A stretch of DNA of 64,000 bases, taken from positions 32,324 to 96,323 of the forward strand of contig NZ_JAFMTW010000011.1 in assembly GCF_017329615.1 (NCBI RefSeq), in the 5' to 3' direction. The position numbers and the translations under genes are program-made. Of the stretch, positions 33,940-44,629 are shown piece after piece. The notes under the pieces are model-generated. The model was not told the origin of the DNA, ran no database searches, and saw only the letters and a list, made by a program, of their open reading frames with translations. This stretch comes from Alicyclobacillus suci. Lineage in GTDB: Bacteria; Bacillota; Bacilli; Alicyclobacillales; Alicyclobacillaceae. Each line of letters begins with the position of its first letter. Within the stretch, counting starts at the first letter, position 1.

Positions 33940-34860
33940 GTGAGACATGTATCAACAGTCAGGCAATTTGGTTTAACAGAGACGACCCGCTTAATTGAAC
34001 GTGCGGAGTATCTGCGTACCGCCAAGCGCGCGGAGATTCAAAAGAATTTGGCGGGAATGTTGGTGGCGACGTTGTTTTACGAGCCGAGCACGCGCACGAG
34101 GCTGTCGTTTGAGGCGGCTGTCTACCGCCTTGGCGGTCAGGTCATCAGCGCCGAGAACGCACAGGAGAACTCGTCGTCGAAAAAGGGCGAGACGCTTGCC
34201 GATGTGTTCCGGATTGTCGGCGCTTACGTTGACGCCATCGTCATTCGCCATCACAGTGCGGCGGAATTAGAAGAGGCGATGCCCTATGCTCCAGTGCCGG
34301 TGATTAACGCGGGCGCGGGCAGTGGCGAGCATCCCACGCAGGCGTTGCTCGACGTGTACACGATTTGGCGGGAACTCGGGCGCATTGACCATCTTTCCGT
34401 AGCTGTCCTGGGCGATTTGAAATACGGACGAACCGTCCACTCGCTCTTACGTATGTTTACAATGATGTCAAACATATCACTGAAATTATATTACCCAGAA
34501 GGATTGGGATTGCCTGGTGACCTTTTGTCAGAGATGGCGCAAGCGGGGGTGCGCGTGGAACACGCAGGGAGCGTCGAGGAGGCGCTCGCCGACGCGGATG
34601 TCGTGTACCAGACGCGGATTCAAGCCGAGCGCTTGGAGGCCTTGGAGGAGGTCTGCGCCGCGTCGGATTATGCAATCCAAGCGAAACACTTGTCGGTGTT
34701 GCCTGCGCACGCCAGGATACTGCATCCGCTGCCGCGGGTGGGCGAAATTGACCCAGCTATCGACCCGGATGCTCGCGCTGCGTATTTTCGCCAGGCGGAA
34801 AATGGCTTATATCTGCGCATGGCGCTGCTTGAGCAAGTGTTAAAGGGGGAACTGTCGTGA
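33940..34860 (+). CDS. pyrB: Aspartate carbamoyltransferase catalytic subunit
   Basis: Joins carbamoyl phosphate and aspartate to N-carbamoylaspartate. 306 residues. Carbamoyl phosphate site FYEPSTRTRLSFE, aspartate domain motif GEHPTQALLD and HPLPRVGEI are intact. GTG 33940 follows CAGGAG; an earlier in-frame GTG at 33904 lies inside pyrR. No regulatory subunit (pyrI), as in Bacilli. Its stop overlaps pyrC by 4 bp. Confidence 0.95.
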   Translation: MRHVSTVRQFGLTETTRLIERAEYLRTAKRAEIQKNLAGMLVATLFYEPSTRTRLSFEAAVYRLGGQVISAENAQENSSSKKGETLADVFRIVGAYVDAIVIRHHSAAELEEAMPYAPVPVINAGAGSGEHPTQALLDVYTIWRELGRIDHLSVAVLGDLKYGRTVHSLLRMFTMMSNISLKLYYPEGLGLPGDLLSEMAQAGVRVEHAGSVEEALADADVVYQTRIQAERLEALEEVCAASDYAIQAKHLSVLPAHARILHPLPRVGEIDPAIDPDARAAYFRQAENGLYLRMALLEQVLKGELS

Positions 34861-36149
34861 AGGTACGGATTGAAGGTGGACAATTGCTCGACTCGCGATG
34901 TGGTGAGTTGTTTCGGGCGGATATCGCTTACGACGACGAGCGCGGTCACATTGTGGCAGTCGGTGACTGTCACGATATGGCCGATAAAGTTGTGAAGCTG
35001 AACGGGGAACTGGTGTTGCCGGGCTTTGTCGATATGCATGTGCACCTGAGAGACCCGGGTTTCACGGATAAAGAGACGCTTGCGACAGGACTTCAAGCAG
35101 CGGCGGCAGGCGGGTTTACGCATGTGGCTTGCATGCCAAATACAAAACCACCCGTCGACCGAGCGGCGCTGGTCGAAGATATCATCGCGCGCGGTAGGGC
35201 CATCGGCAAGGCGGACGTTCACCCGATTGCCTGTATCACCGTCGGGCAGGCGGGCGATGAACTGACTGATGTTGAAGCGCTTAAACAGGCGGGTGCCATC
35301 GCGTTGTCGGATGATGGGAAGGGCGTTCAACATGGTGCGCGGATGCTCGAAGCGATGGTGCGGGCTAAAGCGGCAGGGTTGCCCGTGGTCATCCATTCGG
35401 AGGACGAGACGCTTTCGCTTGATGGTGTCATTCACCCGGATGCGGCCAAGCGCATCGGCGTCAAAGGGTTGTTGCCGGAATCAGAGGCGGCGATGATTGC
35501 GCGCGACATTCTCTTGGCTGAGCGCACAGGGGTGCACTTGCACGTGTGCCACGTCAGCACGGAGCAGTCTGTGGCGCTGATTCGCTGGGCGAAGGCGCGC
35601 GGCGTCAATATCACGGCGGAGGTCACACCGCATCACTTGCTATTGACGGAGTCCATCATCACGCACGACGACGCCGTGTTTAAGGTCAATCCGCCGCTGC
35701 AAGGGGAACGCGACAGACACGCTTGCTTGGAAGGTTTTCTCGATGGCACGCTGGATATCATCGCGACGGATCACGCACCGCACACGGCGGAAGAAAAGGC
35801 GCGCGGCATCGCCCATGCACCATTTGGCATGGTCGGCATTGAAACTGTGTTTCCGCTTCTGTATACCTACTTAGTTGCGCCCGGCGTGGTGCCATTGAGT
35901 CGACTGGTCGATGCGATGACCCGGCGCCCATCCGAGCTGTTTGGGTTGCCGGGTGGCAGCATTCGCCCAGGTTCACCTGCGGATTTGACCATTGTGCGCA
36001 TCGACGAGGAGCGGCGCATTGACCCAGAACAGTTTTATTCCAAAGGTAGAAACACGCCATTTACCAATTGGCATGCCGCCGGTTGGACCGTCCGCACGAT
36101 TCTTCGTGGCAAGGACATTTTTGTCCAAGGGGAGGAGCGACTTTCATGA
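34857..36149 (+). CDS. pyrC: Dihydroorotase
   Basis: Zinc amidohydrolase that cyclises N-carbamoylaspartate to dihydroorotate. 430 residues, type I dihydroorotase. Metal-site motifs are DMHVHLRDPG near residue 60, a histidine in VVIHSEDE, HVCHVSTEQS, and DHAPH near residue 305. GTG 34857 overlaps the pyrB stop; the ribosome binding site GGGGAAC lies inside pyrB. The stop overlaps carA by 4 bp. Confidence 0.95.
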   Translation: MKVRIEGGQLLDSRCGELFRADIAYDDERGHIVAVGDCHDMADKVVKLNGELVLPGFVDMHVHLRDPGFTDKETLATGLQAAAAGGFTHVACMPNTKPPVDRAALVEDIIARGRAIGKADVHPIACITVGQAGDELTDVEALKQAGAIALSDDGKGVQHGARMLEAMVRAKAAGLPVVIHSEDETLSLDGVIHPDAAKRIGVKGLLPESEAAMIARDILLAERTGVHLHVCHVSTEQSVALIRWAKARGVNITAEVTPHHLLLTESIITHDDAVFKVNPPLQGERDRHACLEGFLDGTLDIIATDHAPHTAEEKARGIAHAPFGMVGIETVFPLLYTYLVAPGVVPLSRLVDAMTRRPSELFGLPGGSIRPGSPADLTIVRIDEERRIDPEQFYSKGRNTPFTNWHAAGWTVRTILRGKDIFVQGEERLS

Positions 36150-37270
36150 AACATCACCTAGACAGACCGACTGCGCGGCTGATTCTCGAGAGCGGGCTCG
36201 TCTTTGAAGGCGTTGGTTTTGGGGCGACTGGCGAACGTTTTGGCGAGGTCGTCTTCAACACCGGCATGACGGGCTACCAGGAGATTCTCACCGACCCTTC
36301 GTACTACGGGCAGATTGTCACGATGACCTATCCTCTGATTGGCAATTACGGGATTAACGTCGACGATGTCGAGTCTCATCATCCACACGTTCGCGGGTTT
36401 GTGGTGCGCGAATTTTGTGAAACGCCGTCGCACTTCAAACAGACCGAATCGTTAGAAGCGTATCTCAAAGAACATCAGATTATCGGAATCTCGGGCGTTG
36501 ATACGCGGCAGTTGACGAAGGCTATCCGGTCGCAGGGCGCCATGCGCGCGGTGATTACGACGAGTGAGACCGAGACCTCGCGGTTGCTCGAGCGGATGCA
36601 CGAAGGAGCCATTGTCGACGCCGTCAAGTCGGTGACCACGCAGACGGTATACCGCAGCCCAGGCGCAGGTTTTCGCGTCGTGCTCGTCGACTATGGCATG
36701 AAGTCGGGGATTTTACGCGGACTGCTGCACCGTGGCTGCGACGTCATCGTCGTTCCGGCGACTTCGACCGCCAAGGAAATTCTCTCTTGGCACCCACATG
36801 GCGTGATGTTGAGTAACGGGCCCGGCAACCCGGAGGACGTTCCGTTCGCCGTTGAGACACTGAAAGAGCTGCTCGGAAAGGTGCCTATCTTCGGCATTTG
36901 CCTAGGCCACCAACTGCTCGCGCTCGCTTGTGGTGCGCGGACGAAAAAGATGAAGTTTGGCCACCGTGGATCGAATCAGCCCGTCAAAAACCTCCGTACC
37001 GGTCGCGTCGATATCACCGCGCAGAATCACGGATACATGGTCGATGCCGATTCCCTTGCCGCCACCGACTTGTTACTGACACACGTAAACTTGAACGATG
37101 GCACCGTCGAAGGCATCGCGCACAAGGCGCTGCCGGCGTTTTCGGTCCAGTACCACCCCGAGGCTCGACCAGGCCCGACAGATGCCAACGGGTTGTTTGA
37201 TGAGTTTGTTCGGATGATGAAATCCGTCCAAGAGGGGAGTTTTGTACCGTGCCAAAGCGTGCAGATTTGA
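36146..37270 (+). CDS. carA: Carbamoyl-phosphate synthase small (glutaminase) subunit
   Basis: Releases ammonia from glutamine for carbamoyl phosphate synthesis by CarB. 374 residues: N-terminal CPSase domain ([22 protein letters not shown]), C-terminal class I glutaminase with the nucleophile in [14 protein letters not shown] and the His-Glu pair in [11 protein letters not shown] 36146 follows GGGGAGGAG. Being inside the PyrR operon, this is the pyrimidine-specific enzyme (pyrAA in Bacillus nomenclature). Confidence 0.96.
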   Translation: MKHHLDRPTARLILESGLVFEGVGFGATGERFGEVVFNTGMTGYQEILTDPSYYGQIVTMTYPLIGNYGINVDDVESHHPHVRGFVVREFCETPSHFKQTESLEAYLKEHQIIGISGVDTRQLTKAIRSQGAMRAVITTSETETSRLLERMHEGAIVDAVKSVTTQTVYRSPGAGFRVVLVDYGMKSGILRGLLHRGCDVIVVPATSTAKEILSWHPHGVMLSNGPGNPEDVPFAVETLKELLGKVPIFGICLGHQLLALACGARTKKMKFGHRGSNQPVKNLRTGRVDITAQNHGYMVDADSLAATDLLLTHVNLNDGTVEGIAHKALPAFSVQYHPEARPGPTDANGLFDEFVRMMKSVQEGSFVPCQSVQI

Positions 37271-40200
37271 AGAAAATTATGGTCATCGGCAGCGGTCCTA
37301 TCATCATTGGTCAGGCCGCCGAATTTGACTATGCTGGTACGCAAGCATGTCAGGCACTGAAGGAAGAGGGCTACGAGGTGGTCCTCGTCAACTCCAATCC
37401 TGCGACGATTATGACGGATCCTGATATTGCTGACAGAGTATACATTGAGCCGATTCGCCTCGATTTCGTCTCGCAAATCATTCGCAAAGAGCGCCCAGAC
37501 GGACTGTTGGCGACGCTTGGCGGCCAGACTGGACTGAACATGGCTGTGCAACTCGCCAAGAGTGGCATTTTAGAACAAGAAGGTGTAGAACTGCTCGGGA
37601 CGCCCTTATCCGCCATCGAAAAGGCGGAGGACAGAGAGCTGTTTCGCAACCTCATGCGCGAACTTCAGCAACCCGTACCCGAGAGCGCAATTGTCCACAC
37701 GCAGGACGAGGCCAACGCGTTTGCCGAGAAAATCGGCTTTCCCATTATTATTCGCCCGGCGTACACGCTCGGCGGTACAGGCGGGGGCATCGCGAAGAAC
37801 TGGGAGGAATACCAGGAGCTTGTCGAGCGCGGCCTGACTATGTCACCGATTCAGCAGGTGCTGGTCGAGCAGAGCATCGCCGGCTACAAGGAAATCGAGT
37901 ACGAAGTGATGCGGGATGGCAATGGCACGGCCATCGTCGTTTGCAACATGGAGAATTTCGATCCGGTCGGTGTCCACACAGGCGACAGCATCGTCGTCGC
38001 CCCGAGCCAGACGCTGTCTGACTCGGACTATCAGATGTTGCGCGACGCGAGTTTGACCATCATTGGCGCGCTCGGCATTGAAGGGGGCTGTAATGTTCAG
38101 TTCGCACTGGACCCGCACAGTTCCAATTACTACGTGATAGAAGTAAATCCGCGTGTCAGCCGTTCGAGTGCGCTCGCGTCGAAGGCGACCGGTTATCCGA
38201 TTGCGCGGATTGCGACGAAGATTGCCGTGGGATATGGCCTCGACGAATTGCGCAATCCGGTGACGCAGGAGGCGTACGCGGCTTTTGAACCGGCACTGGA
38301 CTATGTTGTGACGAAAATTCCCCGCTGGCCGTTTGACAAATTCCGCAGTGCTCAGCGTCGGCTCGGGACACAGATGAAGGCGACCGGCGAAGTGATGGCA
38401 ATTGGCCGCAGCTTCCCAGAATCGTTGATGAAGGCCGTTCGCTCGCTCGAAATCGGTGCGGAGTCGCTCTGGATAAAAGCTGCCTCGGCTTGGTCCGACG
38501 ACGAGCTCGAGCGAAAAGTGGAAGTAGCGGAGGACGACCGGCTGTTCGCCATCGCCGAGGCGTACCGACGCGGTTGGACGACGGCTGAAATTCATCAGAA
38601 GAGCCGCATCGACCGCTGGTTCCTTTGGCACCTGGGGGCACTCGTCGAGTTGGAGCGGCAGTTGGCGGATGTTGGCAAACTGCATATGCCTGCGCAATCC
38701 CTGCTTGACAAGCACGCAGCGCTCATCACTACGGCTAAGCGCAAAGGTTTTCCGGATGTGGAGCTTGCCCGTCTCCTCGGTGTCGATGCGAAGGACATCC
38801 GGGTTTGGCGCAAAGCGAATGGACTCGTTCCTGTCTATAAAATGGTGGACACGTGTGCTGCGGAGTTTGCGGCTACGACCCCGTACTACTACAGCACTTA
38901 CGAGCGTGAGGACGAGGTGACAGAGTCTCATCGGAAAAAGGTCGTCGTCCTCGGTTCGGGCCCGATTCGCATCGGTCAGGGTATCGAGTTTGACTACTGT
39001 ACTGTTCACGCGGTCTGGGCTTTGCGGCGCCAGGGGTACGAGGCGATTATCATCAACAACAACCCAGAGACGGTCTCCACGGACTTCAGCACGTCTGACC
39101 GCCTCTACTTTGAACCGCTGCACATCGAGGACGTACTCAATGTCATTGAACGCGAGCGGCCAGAAGGCGTTATCGTTCAGTTCGGCGGCCAGACGGCGAT
39201 TAACTTGGCTGCGCCGTTGGCAGAAGCTGGCGTGAAAATCTTTGGTACGTCGCGGGAGGACATCGACAGCGCGGAAGACCGCGAGAAATTTGACGCTTTG
39301 TTGACCGAATTGGACATCTCCCGCCCACAGGGCGTCACGGTGACGACGGTTGACGCGGCGATTGACGCAGCCGAAGGGCTCGGGTACCCAGTGCTTGTTC
39401 GGCCTTCGTACGTGCTGGGCGGTCGCGCCATGCAAATCATCTCGAACACCGCCGAATTGTTGCAGTACATGGACGAAGCGGTCGAGGTATCCGACCAGCA
39501 CCCGGTACTCATCGACCGCTATGTGCAGGGTATCGAGGTCGAAGTGGACGCGATTAGTGACGGCGAGACGGTGGTTATTCCCGGCATCATGGAGCACGTC
39601 GAGCGTGCGGGCGTCCACTCGGGCGATTCGATTGCGGTTTACCCACCCCAACACCTGAGTGAGTCGGTCAAGGGCGTTATCGAGGAGTACACCATGCGCC
39701 TTTCACGGGGGTTAAAGGTCCGAGGACTTGTCAACATCCAGTTCATCGTGCACGACGATGCGGTTGAGGTGATTGAGGTTAATCCACGCTCATCGCGCAC
39801 GGTGCCGTTTTTATCGAAGGTGACGGATGTTCGCATGGTCGATCTCGCCATGCACGCCGTCTGCGGTGGCCGCCTCGCCGATTTGGGGCTTGTGAGCGGG
39901 CGCGTGAAAGAAGCCGACACGGTAGCGGTCAAAGTACCGGTCTTCTCGTTTGCTAAGTTGCACCGCGTCGATATCAGCCTCGGACCGGAGATGAAGTCGA
40001 CGGGCGAGGTCATGGGTCGCGATGTGCATTACGAGAAAGCCTTGTACAAGGGGATGGTTGCCGCGGGGACGGTCATTCCGACGCACGGCACCGTACTCGC
40101 GACCATCGCCGACAAGGACAAGGTGGAGGCGTATCCACTGCTCGCCGAGTTTGCTCGCCTGGGCTTTCGACTGGCCGCGACGGAAGGCACGGCGAAGTTT

Positions 40201-40503
40201 TTGCGCGAGCGGGGACTTGAGGTTCGCGTCGTCAACAAACTGGCGCAGGGCACGCCGAACCTCGCGGATGATATTCGCCAAGGCGGCATTCAGTTGGTCA
40301 TCAACACCTTGACCAAAGGCCTGAAGCCAGAGCGCGATGGTTTCCGCATTCGCCGCACAGCGGTGGAACACGGCGTTCCATGTCTGACGTCGTTGGATAC
40401 GGTCGCGTCCTTGCTCGACATTCTCAAACTGATTCACTTTCAGACGATGGCACTGGGGGATGCATCGACGGCGCAACTTCAGGAAAGTGGGTGGCAGGCG
40501 TGA
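37249..40503 (+). CDS. carB: Carbamoyl-phosphate synthase large subunit
   Basis: Makes carbamoyl phosphate from bicarbonate, ammonia and two ATP. 1084 residues in two homologous halves, each with an ATP-grasp fold: [17 protein letters not shown] opens the first and [16 protein letters not shown] the second (near residue 568). [23 protein letters not shown] and [18 protein letters not shown] close them. The C-terminal MGS-like allosteric domain (about 940-1070) is present. GTG 37249 lies within the end of carA (22-bp overlap). Pyrimidine-type CPS, pyrAB. Confidence 0.97.
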   Translation: MPKRADLKKIMVIGSGPIIIGQAAEFDYAGTQACQALKEEGYEVVLVNSNPATIMTDPDIADRVYIEPIRLDFVSQIIRKERPDGLLATLGGQTGLNMAVQLAKSGILEQEGVELLGTPLSAIEKAEDRELFRNLMRELQQPVPESAIVHTQDEANAFAEKIGFPIIIRPAYTLGGTGGGIAKNWEEYQELVERGLTMSPIQQVLVEQSIAGYKEIEYEVMRDGNGTAIVVCNMENFDPVGVHTGDSIVVAPSQTLSDSDYQMLRDASLTIIGALGIEGGCNVQFALDPHSSNYYVIEVNPRVSRSSALASKATGYPIARIATKIAVGYGLDELRNPVTQEAYAAFEPALDYVVTKIPRWPFDKFRSAQRRLGTQMKATGEVMAIGRSFPESLMKAVRSLEIGAESLWIKAASAWSDDELERKVEVAEDDRLFAIAEAYRRGWTTAEIHQKSRIDRWFLWHLGALVELERQLADVGKLHMPAQSLLDKHAALITTAKRKGFPDVELARLLGVDAKDIRVWRKANGLVPVYKMVDTCAAEFAATTPYYYSTYEREDEVTESHRKKVVVLGSGPIRIGQGIEFDYCTVHAVWALRRQGYEAIIINNNPETVSTDFSTSDRLYFEPLHIEDVLNVIERERPEGVIVQFGGQTAINLAAPLAEAGVKIFGTSREDIDSAEDREKFDALLTELDISRPQGVTVTTVDAAIDAAEGLGYPVLVRPSYVLGGRAMQIISNTAELLQYMDEAVEVSDQHPVLIDRYVQGIEVEVDAISDGETVVIPGIMEHVERAGVHSGDSIAVYPPQHLSESVKGVIEEYTMRLSRGLKVRGLVNIQFIVHDDAVEVIEVNPRSSRTVPFLSKVTDVRMVDLAMHAVCGGRLADLGLVSGRVKEADTVAVKVPVFSFAKLHRVDISLGPEMKSTGEVMGRDVHYEKALYKGMVAAGTVIPTHGTVLATIADKDKVEAYPLLAEFARLGFRLAATEGTAKFLRERGLEVRVVNKLAQGTPNLADDIRQGGIQLVINTLTKGLKPERDGFRIRRTAVEHGVPCLTSLDTVASLLDILKLIHFQTMALGDASTAQLQESGWQA

Positions 40504-41261
40504 GGGTTCGCGACGCCTTGCTCGAATCGAAGTACGACGCGGCGCGCAAGGCGACCTACCTTGCGCTTGACGTCGCCGATAGCGCGCAAGCGATGCATCT
40601 GGTGGAGACGTTTACGCCGGTCGTCGACGGTTTCAAGGTGGGGCTCGAATTGTTCCACCGAGCCGGTATGGCCTTGGTTGAGGAGTTGTTGCGGCGCGAT
40701 TTGCGCGTCTTCCTCGACATGAAGTTGCACGATATCCCGAACACCGTGTACGGTGCCTTGCGCGCGATTTGTTCGTCGCCCATTGAAATGGTCAACGTCC
40801 ACGCGCAAGGTGGGCAGCACATGCTTGAAAAAGCCCGCGAAGCGCTGTCCGTGAGCCCCTATCAGCCGCTTTTGATAGGTGTGACGGTGCTGACCAGTCT
40901 GTCTGCCGAAGACTTGAGGCAGCTAGGCATCGTAGATGCCCCACGCGACGCAGTCGCGCGGCTCAGTAAACTGTGTGTCGACGCAGGGTTGGATGGTGTG
41001 GTGTGCTCGGCAGAGGAACTGACGACATTGCGCAATTGCGTACCGCCCACATTTGAACGCGTGGTGCCGGGGACGCGCTTGGCGACGGATGAAACGCATG
41101 ACCAGATACGCATCACGACGCCAGCTCACGCCATGGCGGCGGGGGCGACACGCCTGGTGCTCGGGCGGGCGGTTCGCGACGCGGCGGATCCGATGGTTGC
41201 TTTACAACGTTATTGGGATGAAATGATGGAGGGAGTACACCAAAGTGGAACTGCTACTTGA
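40500..41261 (+). CDS. pyrF: Orotidine 5'-phosphate decarboxylase
   Basis: Converts OMP to UMP. 253 residues, TIM barrel. The catalytic array is [13 protein letters not shown] (D, K, D), and the phosphate site is seen as [12 protein letters not shown] near the C-terminus. GTG 40500 overlaps the carB stop by 4 bp. pyrK and pyrD, which usually lie between carB and pyrF in Bacillus, are missing. Confidence 0.95.
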   Translation: MRVRDALLESKYDAARKATYLALDVADSAQAMHLVETFTPVVDGFKVGLELFHRAGMALVEELLRRDLRVFLDMKLHDIPNTVYGALRAICSSPIEMVNVHAQGGQHMLEKAREALSVSPYQPLLIGVTVLTSLSAEDLRQLGIVDAPRDAVARLSKLCVDAGLDGVVCSAEELTTLRNCVPPTFERVVPGTRLATDETHDQIRITTPAHAMAAGATRLVLGRAVRDAADPMVALQRYWDEMMEGVHQSGTAT

Positions 41262-41898
41262 CAGTTATATGGCAAACGTCGATACGCTCGCGGACGGACT
41301 GCTGCAAATTGGCGCAGTTGAATTGCGTCCGAATCAGCCGTTTACCTGGTCGAGCGGCTGGAAGTCGCCGATTTACTGTGACAACCGGTTAGTCCTTGGT
41401 TATCCTATCTTGCGCAACCAAGTCATTGCAGCCTTCGAGCAGATTGTGCGAACCGATTTCCCGAGTCTGGAAGTCGTCGTCGGCACTGCGACGGCAGGTA
41501 TCCCGCACGCTGCGATGCTCGCCGATAGACTGTCGCTGCCAAATGCCTATGTCCGCTCGTCGGCGAAGGCGCACGGCCAAGGAAAGCAAATCGAAGGCTA
41601 CGTTCGCCCAGGTATGAAGGCGGTGGTCATTGAAGACACTCTATCGACAGGAAAATCGGCCTATGACGCGGTGGACAGGCTCAAGGAAGCGGGCGCACAG
41701 GTGTTGGCCGTCTTTACAATTTTGTCTTACGATTTTGACGAAGCGCGGCACCGCATAGAACAGACGAAGGTGCCTGCGTATCGTCTAGTGCCTTACCGCG
41801 CGCTGGTTCGTGTCGCGCACGAGCGCGGTGTGGTCGATGATAGCGATGTTGACCTTCTCATGCGCTGGCGCGAATCCCCCTCGACGTTTGGCGTGTAA
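41245..41898 (+). CDS. pyrE: Orotate phosphoribosyltransferase
   Basis: Joins orotate to PRPP to give OMP. 217 residues. The PRPP-binding motif is VVIEDTLSTGKSA around residues 127-139; FTWSSGWKSPIYCDNR near residue 35 is the orotate loop. GTG 41245 lies in the end of pyrF, with GGAGGGAG upstream. Last gene of the operon. Downstream, GGGGCGGGG and CCGCCCGCCC (41915-41948) can pair but no T run follows. Confidence 0.94.
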   Translation: MELLLDSYMANVDTLADGLLQIGAVELRPNQPFTWSSGWKSPIYCDNRLVLGYPILRNQVIAAFEQIVRTDFPSLEVVVGTATAGIPHAAMLADRLSLPNAYVRSSAKAHGQGKQIEGYVRPGMKAVVIEDTLSTGKSAYDAVDRLKEAGAQVLAVFTILSYDFDEARHRIEQTKVPAYRLVPYRALVRVAHERGVVDDSDVDLLMRWRESPSTFGV

Positions 41899-42042
41899 CC
41901 TGGGGGAGGCAAATGGGGCGGGGCAGCCTGTCAAAGTTCCGCCCGCCCACGCCAAGGCCACGGTTCACGGCGATAGCGTTTCATTGTCGTCCGATCTGAT
42001 GGAAATCGTGAATTTATGCTACATTGGAGAGGGAATTGTCCA

Positions 42043-43299
42043 GTGAAGGTGGATGCACGAGAAATGATAGAAAACTCAGACCTATTTACCCGCCCGGGGC
42101 TGTTTCAATCTTTTTATCATCGCCATCCAGATGGTATTTGCCTGGTGGATGCTAGGGGCCATGTGATGGATGCGAATCCATCTACTACACAAATCAGTGG
42201 TTATACGTATGAAGAATTGACGCAACTTTCATTGCGCGAGCTTTTGGGAGATCCGTCTAGCGCAAACGTCGCTTACGAGCGCGAGTTCGCTGTGCCTACG
42301 AAACGGGTGATGCGCCACAAGCTCGGGCATGCCATCCACGTTCGAATTGCGGCAATTTCGCTTTCCCCTCATGTAAACAGTCATCCTGTGACTTTTATTC
42401 TACTCGAAGACATGACCGAAGAAGAGGAACAGCGCCGGAGGTTGTTGGAGAATCAGCAGCGGTTCTTGTTCATCTCGGAAGAATCGGAGAATATTATCTC
42501 GTCGTTTTCAGCGGATGGCTTCTTTACGTACATCTCACCGTCGGTTCAAGCCCTGCTGGGCTATGCGCCAGAAGACATCATTGGGAAGCAGGTCGTGGAT
42601 TTCAATCACCCGGATGACTACGAGGAATTGCAGAAATTTCATCTTGCTATCGCCCCCCACCAGGATACTGGACGATTTACGGGGCGAGTTCGCCATAAGA
42701 CTGGCGTGTACCGATGGTACGAGACGACGGTTCGTTACATTCGCGATGAAGCGGGAAACATCGTGGAAACTATTGGCGTTGGACGCGATATTACAGACCG
42801 CAAGCAGGCAGAAGAAATCGTTTCTTATCTCGCTTACCATGACGCGTTAACGGATTTACCGAATCGACGGATGTTCTTGCAACACATCGGCTTAGTGTTC
42901 AAACATGCCAAGCAGGCGTGCCATGGTGTTTTGTTTATTGACTTGGATGGGTTTAAGGATGTCAATGACACATTTGGACACGACGTGGGTGACTTGCTTT
43001 TGATTGAGGTGGGGAAAAGACTAACCCAGACGGTTGGGGATAGGGGAATGGTGGCCCGCTTAGGTGGGGATGAGTTCACGATTCTCCAAACCCATGTCGA
43101 CAACATGAACGATTGGGCGCGGTTCATTGAGCAAATTCAGCACGATGTATCAAAGCCAGTGGTTATTGGCGACCGCACGCATACTGTGTATGCGAGTGTC
43201 GGCGCCGCACTGTATCCCATGGACGGGGAATCCGTTGAAGCGCTGATGCGGGCAGCGGATGTCGCAATGTACCACGCGAAGTACCATGGCAAAAAGTAA
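42043..43299 (+). CDS. Diguanylate cyclase with two PAS domains
   Basis: Likely makes cyclic di-GMP. 418 residues, no membrane segment: PAS domain 1 (about 20-125, HPDGICLVDARGHVMDANP), PAS domain 2 (about 135-255, FISEESENIISSFSADGFFTYISPSVQALLG) with a PAC-type end at GVGRDITDRKQAEE, then GGDEF (about 260-418). The active site G341-G-D-E-F is intact, with DALTDLPNRR and DLDGFKDVNDTFGH. The product-inhibition RxxD motif is absent at the usual place (VGDRGMVAR precedes). No EAL domain. GTG 42043 follows GGAGAGGG; a TATGCT box at 42015 may be the -10. Signal unknown. Confidence 0.88.
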   Translation: MKVDAREMIENSDLFTRPGLFQSFYHRHPDGICLVDARGHVMDANPSTTQISGYTYEELTQLSLRELLGDPSSANVAYEREFAVPTKRVMRHKLGHAIHVRIAAISLSPHVNSHPVTFILLEDMTEEEEQRRRLLENQQRFLFISEESENIISSFSADGFFTYISPSVQALLGYAPEDIIGKQVVDFNHPDDYEELQKFHLAIAPHQDTGRFTGRVRHKTGVYRWYETTVRYIRDEAGNIVETIGVGRDITDRKQAEEIVSYLAYHDALTDLPNRRMFLQHIGLVFKHAKQACHGVLFIDLDGFKDVNDTFGHDVGDLLLIEVGKRLTQTVGDRGMVARLGGDEFTILQTHVDNMNDWARFIEQIQHDVSKPVVIGDRTHTVYASVGAALYPMDGESVEALMRAADVAMYHAKYHGKK

Positions 43300-43483
43300 A
43301 CGTGATGACTGGACGTTGATCGGCGATGCTGTCCACAGGAGCGTACGCTTACGTGTTGAGCTGTTGTGTGACCAATATCGGTGGAGCGCAATGGAACACC
43401 ATGGAAATAGTATGGTGCCAGGAATGGCGGTCGCAAAATAAACATGGATGTTTGTGGGCAAGCGTGGAATCCTCAAGGTGTAG

Positions 43484-43615
43484 TTAGGTGTCGGGTTCTG
43501 CCGAATACTGGGTGGATCCGCTCATATCGTAAATGACACTCCAAATGAGCCACCACACAAGCGCGAATAACGAGAACGTCACGAACCCGCACCATCCCTC
43601 CGCCCACCGACACAT
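43484..43615 (-). CDS. Possible small membrane protein
   Basis: 43 codons from an ATG 8 bp after the GNAT stop, with one hydrophobic segment (FVTFSLFALVWWLIWSVIY). GGGAG is very close to the start. No family recognised; could be a chance frame. The remainder of 43300-43622 holds nothing I can support. Confidence 0.3.
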   Translation of the reverse strand: MCRWAEGWCGFVTFSLFALVWWLIWSVIYDMSGSTQYSAEPDT

Positions 43616-43622
43616 GCTCCCG

Positions 43623-44135
43623 TCAACTGTGTAACCATTTCTCCATCCGGAAGTTTTGCATCGTGACACCCCGGACGGTCACCATCTGCGGTTGTACCAC
43701 CCTGTAGCCGCGCCGTTCAAAAAACGGCCGGGCCGTAATACTGGCGTCGGTCGTCACACGGGGGACGCCAAGCGCTATTATCTTGCCCTCCACGGTCTGA
43801 ACGAGGGTAGATGCCACCCCGATTCCTTGATAGTTCCGGTGTGTATATAAGTGATCGAGATAACCATCATTGGTGGCATCAGCGAATCCCAGAATCGTGC
43901 CGTTTCGCTCAGCCACATAGGAAAGTCGTGAGCTGAGAAGCGACAGGAAGCGCGTCTCCTGCTTGTCTTGTTCGGCTGAAGACAATGTTGGCGCCCAAGC
44001 GTCGAGTTGTTGTGCCGAATAGTCATTTGCGTTGATGGCGTGTACGGTTTCGTGGAACAGTTGGACGATTTGTGCGACGTCATCTGCGCGCCATGGGCGA
44101 ATCACAAACGGTGGTATTGCACGAGTAAGGCTCAT
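43623..44135 (-). CDS. GNAT family N-acetyltransferase
   Basis: Acetyl-CoA dependent acetyltransferase of unknown substrate. 170 residues. N-terminal FVIRPWRADDVAQIVQLFHETV, then FADATNDGYLDHLYTHRNYQGIGVASTLVQTVE, where R/Q-x-x-G-x-G/A is the acetyl-CoA loop, and the C-terminal ARPFFERRGYRVVQ. This resembles the YafP-like subgroup. ATG 44135 has AAGGA 9 bp upstream; GTG 44144 is also open. It stands alone on the reverse strand between the cyclase and the exporter. Confidence 0.85.
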   Translation of the reverse strand: MSLTRAIPPFVIRPWRADDVAQIVQLFHETVHAINANDYSAQQLDAWAPTLSSAEQDKQETRFLSLLSSRLSYVAERNGTILGFADATNDGYLDHLYTHRNYQGIGVASTLVQTVEGKIIALGVPRVTTDASITARPFFERRGYRVVQPQMVTVRGVTMQNFRMEKWLHS

Positions 44136-44144
44136 CGCGCACAT

Positions 44145-44501
44145 CCTTAATGCCTAGTGTACGGTCGTCCCGGCATTGCAAAACGCCTATGCGGGCATGG
44201 TCCTTAGCAACAACTGGGCCCCGTTGTTCAAATTGTAAATGTTACAGCGCGAACTGAAAACCCCCATTGCGCATCGGCCTCCATTCTTTGCCTCCTCTAA
44301 AGCAGCAAAGTCGATACAAGATTTTCTATGGGTTCGGGGAAAATGGAAACCTGAACCTTGTTTGTGTATCGCTATCAACTGCCACAGAGCAAACGAAGTA
44401 CGGTTGCAAATGTAAACGAAGTGCGGCGAATGAAACGCTTGTTTGAAGATCCCTATCCTCGCCCGTTTCCTATTATCGATGAAGCGGAGATGAAGGCGCA
44501 C
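44145..44501. other. Intergenic region without clear gene
   Basis: No convincing gene. A short forward frame of about 50 codons ends at 44509; its last 25 codons, MKRLFEDPYPRPFPIIDEAE and four more, look protein-like but have no ribosome binding site I trust and no family. It may be a remnant. Confidence 0.3.
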
Positions 44502-44560
44502 TTGTAAACATGAGTTTTTACTCATATAATAACAACGCAATAAACTTGAGCGATTGCTCA
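44502..44560 (+). promoter_or_regulatory. Exporter promoter with two palindromic operators
   Basis: TTGTAA (44502-44507) and TATAAT (44525-44530) are 17 bp apart, a strong sigma-A promoter. TGAGT-TTTT-ACTCA (44511-44524) fills the spacer. A second palindrome of the same form, TGAGC-GATT-GCTCA (44547-44560), lies downstream, centres 36 bp apart. The pattern TGAGY-N4-RCTCA suggests one dimeric repressor, TetR or MarR type, controlling the exporter. Confidence 0.7.
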
Positions 44561-44629
44561 CGTTTGTGTCATGCGTACAAGAAGTGAAATGAGATGGCAC
44601 TCGACAACGGCATGGGAGGTTACAAGGAC

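Noticed and set aside
37843..39654. 603-codon open frame on the reverse strand of carB
   Set aside because: It is a mirror of carB codon bias. carB has all its motifs in the forward frame, and the reverse product is rich in R and H with no domain.
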